From assembly GCA_037043455.1 (NCBI GenBank), contig JAWPHD010010978.1, positions 1 through 64,000 of the forward strand: a stretch of 64,000 nt of DNA, written 5' to 3'. This DNA comes from Cyrtodaria siliqua. Its lineage: Eukaryota > Mollusca > Bivalvia > Adapedonta > Hiatellidae. The notes beneath the pieces are model-generated. The model was not told the DNA's origin, ran no database searches, and was given only the letters and a program-made list of their open reading frames with translations. Of this stretch, positions 54,009 to 61,066 are shown one piece after another. Made by a program: the position numbers and the translations under genes. Positions within the stretch are counted from its first letter, which is position 1. Each line of letters starts with the position of its first letter.

Positions 54009-55227
54009 CTTGTATTATATATAGATAAATATTTAAAGGTTGATCTGCATCCGTTTTTTTATTTATTAGTATCGTTATGCCTTCACTGCCGTTTTCTATT
54101 TTTCTTCCACTGCCGTATAATAAATTGTCATCACATGTTCTAAGGTCAAGCCACAAAGCATATGATTTTGTTAAATAGGTCTCAAGAGAAACATTGGTAA
54201 AGTTTAAGTCCCTCGCTGCTATTTCTGTCTCTTTGTTTCTTTTTGAGGTCAAGGCAAAATATTTGTTGATTTCATCCCAATGTTGATATGCCTTCATGCC
54301 CTGACTATACAACTGATTTGGTACTCCCTCTATTGTCATTTCAACCTTTTCAATCATTGGGTTGTAATAGGTTTCTGTGCTTGTTCTTTCTGGGTCTTCA
54401 AACAGCATTAAAATACCTTTCATGCTCTGTGCTGACAAATTAATGTTGATGTTCCAAAGGGTTTCAGATTTGTTTGCTATTATTTTTCTATGTCGCAAGA
54501 TACGATCATACATAAATACTATCTTACCATTGATTTGCTGTCTTATTTGTCTGGATAATTCAACATCACTAACCATATCAAATTCCAAGCAGATATTTTT
54601 TATTACATAAGATGCATCAGCATCACTGCTTTTGATAACTTTGTTATAATCGTTAAACGTTAATTCATATTCTAACCTATCACCAAGCCCCGCTTGATAA
54701 AATGGCATTTGACTTTCTAACATTTCAAAGTCCAGCGGAATACAAAATCTATTTCCAAAAGCTGCTGCTATAGCTTCATCTTTGGTGTCTGAGGAAGCAT
54801 CTCCCGCGCCAACTCTATGTTTTAACATGTTTGCTTTACCAATACCTTGGTAAGCTGTGTTTAATCGTTCCATAGGGCTTTTCCATAAATCTACATAACA
54901 ATGATATATATCACTGTCATCTATTGACATGACTTCATTGCCACTTATTCTTATTGTAATTTTTTTCACAATTGCTCTACCCAGATTCGGATATATAGTA
55001 GCGTTGGCGTCTGTTCTGTTTTTAAGTTCTATTTCAAAGGCAAGACGAGCAGTACGTCGAACTATCACATCATTAGTACTTAGATTTGGAAATCTCACAA
55101 GCAGTTGCTGGTTTTGGTCTATTGTTGATGGATTATTAGTTATTACTACACCTGTGCGGATGCCCTTGGCACCATGAGGTTCTCTTAGTTTTCTATGAGG
55201 GTTGAGTTTGTTTCCGTAAGCTGACAT
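53959..55227 (-). CDS. Major capsid protein, double jelly-roll
   Basis: Intact, 422 aa. It is recognised by long conserved strings of animal Polinton hexon-like capsids: 'IPLDFEMLESQMPFYQAGLGDRLEYELTFNDY' at about 170-200, and 'GKIVFMYDRILRHRKI' with 'SMKGILMLFEDP' in the second half. The predicted content is mostly beta strand. Family members form hexagonal capsomers of an icosahedral shell. The start lies 47 bases from the divergent gene at 55,275, in an A/T-only gap. No break is seen, in contrast with the polymerase and integrase. Confidence 0.93.
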   Translation of the reverse strand: MSAYGNKLNPHRKLREPHGAKGIRTGVVITNNPSTIDQNQQLLVRFPNLSTNDVIVRRTARLAFEIELKNRTDANATIYPNLGRAIVKKITIRISGNEVMSIDDSDIYHCYVDLWKSPMERLNTAYQGIGKANMLKHRVGAGDASSDTKDEAIAAAFGNRFCIPLDFEMLESQMPFYQAGLGDRLEYELTFNDYNKVIKSSDADASYVIKNICLEFDMVSDVELSRQIRQQINGKIVFMYDRILRHRKIIANKSETLWNININLSAQSMKGILMLFEDPERTSTETYYNPMIEKVEMTIEGVPNQLYSQGMKAYQHWDEINKYFALTSKRNKETEIAARDLNFTNVSLETYLTKSYALWLDLRTCDDNLLYGSGRKIENGSEGITILINKKTDADQPLNIYLYIIQDAQINFEDGRFKETRY

Positions 55228-55274
55228 TGTTTTTATTTTTTAAATATATTTTTTAAAATTAAATAAAATAAACA
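55228..55274. promoter_or_regulatory. Divergent promoter region, A/T only
   Basis: 47 bases ('ttttttaaatatattttttaaaattaaataaaataaac') between the capsid gene and the divergent 55,275 gene. TATA-like words are on both strands. Confidence 0.45.
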
Positions 55275-56600
55275 ATGGCTGAAGGAGGATTTGAATATGA
55301 CAATCCTGCGTTTGATAGAGATGATTATGATGAATATTATGATGATGATTTACCTATGGTTCCAGATGAGCCTGTTCAAAGAAGTTTTCTTAATGAAAGC
55401 GATCATCTTGCTGAACTTGGAGGAAGGCTAAAAGAATCCCAACTTGAAGCACACAAAAAAAATCTTGTAAAATCCTTTTATGATGAAATAGGAAAACGAT
55501 ATAAAATGGCGCCGGATAAAATGGATTATGACCAGTTTAAAGTATCATCTGATGGTAAAACATTATTATGGCGGTTGTTTGGTGATAAAGAAATAAGATT
55601 AACTTCCAAGCAAGGTTCTTTTACATTTCTTGCTCTTGGTTCTTTGGGAATTGAATATAACTGGGTTGTTGGCTCTGGGGGAACAAAGGCGGTAAGACAT
55701 TTTTGAATTTGCCGGAGTATGACAGTAAAACAAAATTATCACAAAAAGCTCGGCAAGCGTTGGAGAGCACAAGAAATGATTTACCAGATAATGTGGATGC
55801 TATTTCATTACAAGATTTTTCACATATTATTGATAACACACCACAGTCAATGGAAAGTGCTCTTTATGATGTGGATGAGCGTCCTGATGTTTCAACACAA
55901 ACAAATATAGAAAAGCGTGAAATGGATGGAATAGTAAAAGCGATGACAACTGTCAAGGAAGAACTCACCAATAACTTAGCAAAACTCACACAACTTGATA
56001 AAGACATAACAAGAGAAAAACAAAAGTTAGAACAAGCTTAGACTGATAATGATGAATTCCAGATAAAAAGAATTAGCGATCGCATCAAAGACCTTGAAGT
56101 TGAAAGAGGTGCAAGGATGGATGCTATCAATGAGAACAGAGAAGCTTTTCGTAACCAAGTAAGCAGAATAAAAGAGACAATAAACAAAATGTTAAACGAG
56201 GATACAACTCTTGGTGAGAGGATCAAAACCTTGTTTAGGGAGCAAGGTATTACTATTGTTAGTATTTTAACTGAATTTGGTATGATTCTTGGGGTGATAA
56301 TTAATTCTATTATTCCCACATCAAGTGCTGCGCCAACTCCAACTCCAAAACCTGATCCATCAAGTGTCAAGGACTGGATAAAAAAAACAACTTTTTAATC
56401 TTGGTAAACTTCTTGCCAACCTAGCTGGTAAAGCTGCTGCAGCACTTCCAGGAGTTATTGGTGCAATAGTATCATGTCTTTTATCTGCAACAGGTAATGT
56501 TATTAATTGGCTTGGTAACAATCTATGGGCTTTGCTTGTGTTTGTTTCCGGGTTGTTGTATGTGGCAGCCAAAGAGTGGTTTAGTAAATCTCGTAGATAA
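55275..56600 (+). pseudogene. Conserved Polinton protein with coiled coil and C-terminal membrane segments, three breaks
   Basis: ATG at 55,275 gives an acidic Asp/Tyr-rich N-terminus ('FDRDDYDEYYDDDLP'). One base seems missing in a T run near 55,700; the new frame carries 'LNLPEYDSKTKLSQKARQALEST' and a long coiled coil. It stops at an in-frame TAG (56,039-56,041), after which the same frame continues unbroken ('DEFQIKRISDRIKDLE'). 'LFREQGITIVSILTEFGMILGVIINSIIP' is a membrane segment. A shift in an A8 run near 56,382 leads to 'NLGKLLANLAGKAAAALPGVIGAIVSCLLS' and a last membrane helix, ending TAA 56,598-56,600. The whole would be about 440 residues. I recognise it as widespread in animal Mavericks but of no established function; a virion membrane or core protein is a guess. 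Confidence 0.8.
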
Positions 56601-57851
56601 GTAATGCAGCAAGACCTATTACTATAGTACCAACAATTATGGTTGTTTTGTTATCTTCGTGTTCAATCGCTATTTTTTGTATTTCTGGTAGGTTATGCTC
56701 CACAGTTTTATGTATTGATTTATCAAAGTCAGAATGTTCCGGTAAAAATTTCTTTGTCGTGGTGCCTTGAAAAGGTTGAATATTTTTTGGTGGCACTGGT
56801 TTTACATTTACATCATTATTCAATCCTAATGCTTGTGCATCGGTTGCTATTACAATTTCATTATTGTAGTCTTGTATTATTCCAATTTTTAATTCCATGT
56901 CACTCGGAGACATGTACAATCCACTTCCATAGACAAAATTTACTTTACTTCTTGCATATTTTAGGTTGTTTTCATATCTTAAAATTTGACTGGGCAAGTT
57001 GATGGGGCTGTTTATTGCGTCCTCTACATTTGCTAAAAAATGTTTTTATGCATCAAATGCCGTTCCAGTTCCAAGTATATCTGTTCTTGTTTGTGATTGT
57101 GAGCCAAGAATTCCCAGCAGTATGTTCTTATGCTGTCATTGATTCTTTCTACTCCAGCTCTTGTAAATCCCACAGAACTATCTAGTATAAAAGTAGACCA
57201 ACTATTATCAGCCTCAGATCCTTGTGCAATGTAATCAATGTGGTATGTTTTATCACTCTCATAGACTGTGAAACTCATCGTTTTGTTGTCGTATACAGTA
57301 TTTATCAAAGGATGATAACCAATATTTGTCCAGTAATTATAAATTGTTCCTAGACCATCATTATAGCTTTGTTTCTGTCTCCAATCCGAATTTAAGTTAA
57401 CATTGAACTCCTTGCATATTCTCTCGTATGCGTTTCGGTTATATGTGTTATTAAACGCATTCCAATTTGAGTCTTGCGGCATTGCTACACTCATTTCAAA
57501 TAATATTCTTCTGACTTGGTAACAAACATGAAATCGAAATAACGAACCAACCAGGGCATCAGCTTTTAGATGGTTTTTAAAATCAATGCCACATCCAGTT
57601 GTCGCACACCAAATAGCAAAATTCAACTGATTCTGCCAAAATAACATACAATCTGTTCCCCAGCGTTAGACTATAGCATCTGATTTAACGTATGGGAGTT
57701 TGTATTTTTCAAAGACATTAGAAAATGATGCTTTAAAGCATTTACCGTCTGATGTAATGACTATGTTTTGATTTATTACATCTATCACTTTCTTGCTGAA
57801 AGTATTTGAATAGTGAGCATCTGGGTTATATTTGAATTCTTTAGAAATCAT
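56581..57851 (-). pseudogene. Conserved ~420-residue Polinton protein, two in-frame stops and a frameshift
   Basis: Three open pieces line up as one gene from ATG 57,851. Piece one ('FKYNPDAHYSNTFSKKVIDVI', 'DGKCFKASFSNVFEKYKL') ends at TAA (57,666-57,668). The same frame continues with 'MLFWQNQLNFAIWCATTGCG' and 'GVERINDSIRTY'. A shift near 57,120 gives the frame 'ILGSQSQTRTDILGTG', then a second TAA (57,046-57,048), then 'NLPSQILRYENNLKYARSKVNFVYG' and a C-terminal membrane helix ('TTIIVGTIVIGLAALLIYEIY'). It ends tail-to-tail with the previous gene, 20-base overlap. It is a common animal Maverick protein. Its role is unknown to me; a virion protein anchored in a membrane is plausible. Confidence 0.8.
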
Positions 57852-57882
57852 TTTTATTTTGTATTTTTATATATATAAAAAA
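57852..57882. promoter_or_regulatory. Divergent promoter region, 31 bp
   Basis: 'tttttatatatataaaa' lies between two start codons on opposite strands (57,851 minus and 57,883 plus), with a TATATATA core readable on both strands. Confidence 0.45.
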
Positions 57883-58527
57883 ATGTTTCATACAATTTCA
57901 AACATATACGGTTCTATTAGCTTACAACAATATATCGATAATAGAAATGGAGATAAGCGCGTTGGATTAAAAAGTTTTACATACACTATCGGTTGGCATA
58001 ATATTAATCATGAAACCATAAAGACAAGAAACCCAGATAAAATAAAACATTTACCAGGTGGACTCTATAACTTTCAAGACTTGGTAAAAGATTTTAAATT
58101 GCTAAATGAAAATATTATCCTGGACAGTATTGAGCAAATTGGCTTCAGCATTATACATACGTCAATAGAGACACGAATGTCAAGCTGTCTTTCAAATATC
58201 CTGGGATTCAAGGACAGAAAATGGTTGACAGGTACTAATATGGGAGATTACCCAATTGATTTAGCTCCTTATAAACAGCTGTATGTTCATCTGGAACAAG
58301 TTAATACGAGTAGTAATTATTTCAATGGTGCGCCAATCACTATTATAGGGGTTATACCTGTAGTAAATAAGTAGTTTGGGGATATTGTATATACACATTT
58401 TTATCCTGAATATCACTGTCTTATGAATGGTGCAATTTCTGAATTGACAATAGAAGTAAGAGATGAGTATGGTAACAAGATGAATAATCACGGTTTGCCT
58501 ATGAGTTGTGTTTTAGAAATTATTTAA
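57883..58527 (+). pseudogene. Probable minor capsid (penton, single jelly-roll) protein with one in-frame TAG
   Basis: Start ATG at 57,883 ('MFHTISNIYGSISLQQYI'). The track's upstream ATG at 57,832 lies in the opposite gene. Residues about 60-160 ('LPGGLYNFQDL', 'LGFKDRKWLTG', 'PIDLAPYKQLYVHLEQVN', 'GAPITIIGVIPV') have the beta-rich pattern of the Polinton minor capsid protein. A TAG at 58,372-58,374 interrupts. The same frame continues for 50 codons ('FGDIVYTHFYPEYHCLMNGAISELTIEVRDEYG', 'NNHGLPMSCVLEII'), which is the conserved C-terminal strand region, to TAA 58,525-58,527. Total 215 codons including both stops. Penton assignment is from family memory and moderately sure. Confidence 0.72.
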
Positions 58528-58554
58528 AAAATATATTTTTATAAAAAACAAACA

Positions 58555-59051
58555 ATGAGTATATTTGGACCAACAAGACCTAAAAAACAGAAGACTTAGA
58601 GGCTTTGATAAATAATGTTCAAAATTTATATAGGCGAATTGTGCCTTTTGTTGACCAGTTTAATCATTTGAGAGATAGAGTTGATAATCTTAAATATGGG
58701 ATTATAACAATATTTGCGGAGGCTAAGGGCCCACTTGTGTTGAATAGAATACTCTCATTTGGTAATGGTGGAGCAGAAACAAATGTGGGGCATGTAATGA
58801 CACGCCGTGGACGGATTATGGGAATAGGTTTAGGAAGTGACCGATTAGTTGGTGACGTAACTGTAATAGTTTCTGTCAATGGTGTTGAACAACCAAATTA
58901 TGGCATAACGCTTCACATCATCCCACGCAATCATGATAACTTTGATAGTCCTTTAGAAATTGGTGCTGGTTCTGTTGTTAACTTTGTATGCAAGATTGCC
59001 AACGCTACCGCTGTTAATACGGTGGCATCATTATTAATTGAATTAATTTAA
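58555..59051 (+). pseudogene. Conserved Polinton protein: N-terminal coiled coil and beta-rich C-terminal domain, one frameshift
   Basis: ATG at 58,555 ('MSIFGPTRPKKQ'), then a one-base shift near 58,585. The second frame ('EDLEALINNVQNLYRRIVPFVDQFNHLRDRVDNLK') forms a short coiled coil. After it comes a beta-rich domain ('GPLVLNRILSFGNGG', 'MTRRGRIMGIGLGS', 'GDVTVIVSVNGVE') closing with 'TVASLLIELI'. The layout of a coiled stalk and a compact beta knob is what a trimeric spike or fibre-like protein would look like, but this is inference. It is 27 bases downstream of the previous gene, same strand. Confidence 0.65.
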
Positions 59052-59074
59052 TTTTTTATTAATAAATAAAAAAA

Positions 59075-59659
59075 ATGTCGAAGCAACCGACAGGACCAAG
59101 TTTATATCCTGAGTTGCCAGTGGAAGACGGACAAAATTATAGATTACAAAAGATTTCAGAAATTGAAAACAAGTTAATTACAGAACGAGATATACGTCAG
59201 TCTCTTTATAAAAAATATAAACGTGGTATTAATATTACAGATGGAATTGACACTACCTTAATATCTGCAGGTGTTATTATGGCTGGGGTTGGATTTGTTG
59301 TTCCAGTTTTGTTACCTTTGGAAATAGCAGCAATAGTATGTGGAGCTACAGATGTTTGTATTAATTTTATCAGACGCAAGCTTAATGCAAAAGCTCAAAA
59401 ACATCATGAAATAAAAACTTTGGCAGAGTCTAAGTTAAATAGTATAAAGCAGTTAATATCAAAAGCGTTGAGTGATGCACAAATATCTGAGCAAGAGTTT
59501 AAGTTGATTTTAGATGAACTGGAGAGATATTATAATTTAAAACAGGATATCAAACAAAAGAAACTTGAAATTAGTGAAGTTCAAAAAAAAGAACTAGTGG
59601 AGCAGGGAAGAAAGGAAGCAATGGCAACCTTACAAAAAAGTCTAAAAAGTGTGTCATGA
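59075..59659 (+). CDS. Conserved Polinton protein with central hydrophobic segment, 194 aa
   Basis: Intact. Residues 1-20 are Pro-rich ('QPTGPSLYPELPVEDGQNY'), then a charged helix ('ISEIENKLITERDIRQSLYKKYKRG'). A hydrophobic stretch follows at about 60-95 ('LISAGVIMAGVGFVVPVLLPLEIAAIVCGA', one long or two short membrane helices). Last is a long charged helical C-terminus with coiled-coil character (about 100-190). It is a familiar hypothetical protein of animal Mavericks, function unknown. Its stop overlaps the next ATG as ATGA (59,656-59,659). Confidence 0.75.
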   Translation: MSKQPTGPSLYPELPVEDGQNYRLQKISEIENKLITERDIRQSLYKKYKRGINITDGIDTTLISAGVIMAGVGFVVPVLLPLEIAAIVCGATDVCINFIRRKLNAKAQKHHEIKTLAESKLNSIKQLISKALSDAQISEQEFKLILDELERYYNLKQDIKQKKLEISEVQKKELVEQGRKEAMATLQKSLKSVS

Positions 59660-59712
59660 ATTGTTTTAGTAATGTGTATGAGTACGATCCACCACCTTTG
59701 TATTCAACCTAG
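59656..59712 (+). CDS. 18-codon remnant with a PPPLY motif
   Basis: Starts in the ATGA overlap with the stop of the previous gene, a spacing typical of a real downstream gene. It contains 'YDPPPLY', an arrangement resembling PPxY late-domain motifs, and ends at TAG 59,710-59,712. Too short to be complete; it could be the 5' stub of a gene lost from this copy. No similarity assigned. Confidence 0.35.
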   Translation: MNCFSNVYEYDPPPLYST

Positions 59713-59892
59713 AACCTTCTGAAAATATAAAAAAAAAAATACAAATTTAAATGGACCTACCTTTCATGAAAAAAATTCCTAGTTTTATCCTTACTCTTTC
59801 AGGTCTCTATTCCCATAGGGTATGTCACCATGTCAAGAGTGAAACTAACCCGTAGTTTCACTGTCTTATATACCCGTTAGGAAGACCAAAAA
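59713..59892. other. Non-coding end region with a 9-bp hairpin
   Basis: 'agtgaaact-aacccgt-agtttcact' at 59,838-59,862 is a perfect 9-bp stem. A/T-rich before it. No ORF. Confidence 0.6.
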
Positions 59893-59976
59893 CTTCACCG
59901 ATTGGTTAATATAAATAGACACTTATCACATGAGCTTCACCGATTGGTTGATATAAATAGACGCTTATCACATGTG
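59893..59976. promoter_or_regulatory. Tandem 42-bp duplication with inverted CCAAT and TATA-like boxes
   Basis: Two adjacent copies (59,893-59,934 and 59,935-59,976) of 'cttcaccgattggtt(a/g)atataaatag' followed by 'ac(a/g)cttatcacatg'. They differ at three positions. Each has ATTGG (inverted CCAAT) followed closely by TATAAATA, an arrangement of a core promoter. No downstream plus-strand gene exists in this copy; on the minus strand no CDS is near either. Confidence 0.5.
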
Positions 59977-60024
59977 ACAATAATCACGTAACCTTATCAA
60001 AGCTCAAAATCTAGAACATTTTTA

Positions 60025-60193
60025 TCTTGAATCACCATGGTGATTTATTATCTATGTATTTTGGGGTAGATACTTTCTCAAGTTTGATTTTTTAAAATCT
60101 GAAAACAAGTATCTACCATTTCATATTTTATTTCTTGTACATACTTGTTTTCAGATTTTAAAAAATCAAACTTGAGTAAGTAGGTACTATTTC
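60025..60193. repeat. Right subterminal palindromes, including a 35-bp perfect inverted repeat
   Basis: 'aatcaccatggtgatt' (about 60,031-60,046) matches the hairpin inside the left TIR. Then 'ctcaagtttgattttttaaa...aacaagta' (60,078-60,112) is exactly inverted at 60,142-60,176 around a ~29-base loop. The stretch opens with 'tatctatgtattttgggg', similar to the outer TIR arm, so it may be a diverged or duplicated TIR unit present only at this end. Confidence 0.8.
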
Positions 60194-60275
60194 ATATATA
60201 TGTATTTTGGGTGTTTCTGGATCAAACTCGAGCAAAGCGAGAGCTTTGAGCCAGAACACCCAAAATACATATATA
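60194..60275 (-). repeat. Right terminal inverted repeat, hairpin-forming
   Basis: Inverse of 44,348-44,429. Outer arm 'caaaatacatatata' and inner arm 'atatatgtattttgg' pair with each other. The loop ('atcaaactcgagcaaagcga..') is inverted relative to the left end, which proves a true terminal inverted repeat and not two copies of one palindrome in the same orientation. Confidence 0.9.
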
Positions 60276-60420
60276 CTTGACTTCTATGGTGATGTGATTT
60301 ATAAACATTGTAAGATTCTTGGTCATGATCACTTTCATACTATCTTTGTTAAACTTGTTAGACAGTTTATCAAAAGAGGTTATGACCCTATCATTTTGCA
60401 ACGCACCGCATGCTTGGTGG
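60276..60420 (+). pseudogene. YLDD retroelement copy 3, right part
   Basis: Directly after the right TIR the frame reads 'DFYGDVIYKHCKIL...RQFIKRGYDPIILQRTAC'. This is the continuation of the protein that stops at about 44,340 and is parallel to 'FYGDVVYKLRML...LQRTACW' in the copy at 42,900-43,040. It shows the Polinton inserted within this coding sequence. Confidence 0.8.
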
Positions 60421-61066
60421 TGGACCGTTGGTGGTGGACCCTTTCACAGTTCGCCACTATGCTTTCCTCTTTAATTGTACGATGACCGGACAGGCTGTGG
60501 ACCCTATGATGACGCCTACCTAAAGCCCATTGGGACGGTGGCGTTTGATGTTTGTCTATGATCTTTCTTGTCGTGCCCCTAATGTTTTATTCTCTTGTTG
60601 CTCTGGCTTCTGTCAAGTCATTGAGTACCTTCATTGTGGCTTTCTAGGCTATTTTTGTTTGTATTATATTTACACGAGCATGTTAATTTGTGTTTTACTT
60701 ATATTACCTATTGATGCTGCCTTGTTGGTTAGAGATTAGATCATGGCGGGGATTTCTTTATTTACACTGTCCTGTTTTAATGGGATGAAGTAGGGTAAGT
60801 GTGAGGTTTGGTGCACCCTAAAACCGGTTTAAACCCCCAGTGACCTACTTTGCCACTGACCGTTCCAAGGCGGCAGCCCTATTGTCAACCCTTTTGTGTT
60901 TGTGATGTCGTTTGCTTTTATTATTGCTTTTGCCTTCTTGGTTGTCGTTTGCTTTTATTATTGCTTTTGCCTTCTTGTTTGTCTGTTTGCGTGTTTGTTT
61001 CTGTGTTTTGTGGTTGACTGTCCTCCTTGAATGCTACGTTCCCTGTCCGATCTTTTTATATTTCTT
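60421..61066 (+). repeat. 3' tail of the YLDD retroelement
   Basis: Continuous with the RT C-terminus. It includes 'gatgaccggacaggctgtgg' (also 4646) and the block shared with 13,034-13,566 and 42,008-42,163. A local duplication of 'tttgcttttattattgcttttgccttcttg' occurs at about 60,909-60,980. ORFs of 60-75 codons here are not conserved in frame between copies. Confidence 0.75.

Larger units (their letters stand above)
44348..60275. mobile_element. Polinton/Maverick (adintovirus-like) element, ~15.9 kb
   Basis: Bounded by ~82-bp TIRs. It carries the diagnostic set: protein-primed PolB, retroviral-type integrase, A32-like packaging ATPase, double-jelly-roll major capsid protein, a probable minor capsid protein and a block of small conserved proteins. 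Genes run in divergent blocks with intergenic gaps of 5-70 bp. One 1.44-kb LINE is nested in the integrase gene; without it the element is about 14.5 kb, within the usual range. No adenain-like protease is seen. Polintons normally leave a 5-6 bp target duplication. Here only a 3-bp 'act' is shared by the two flanks, so the boundary may be off by a few bases or the duplication has decayed. Several genes are broken, so it is taken as an inactive endogenous copy. Confidence 0.95.

Noticed and set aside
54377..55177. Plus-strand ORFs of 77 and 82 codons under the capsid gene
   Set aside because: Antisense shadows of the intact major capsid frame.
44340..60280. A 5-6 bp target duplication for the Polinton
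   Set aside because: Only a 3-bp 'act' is shared by the flanks after trimming to the TIRs; longer matches require shifting the TIR limits within the TATA run.
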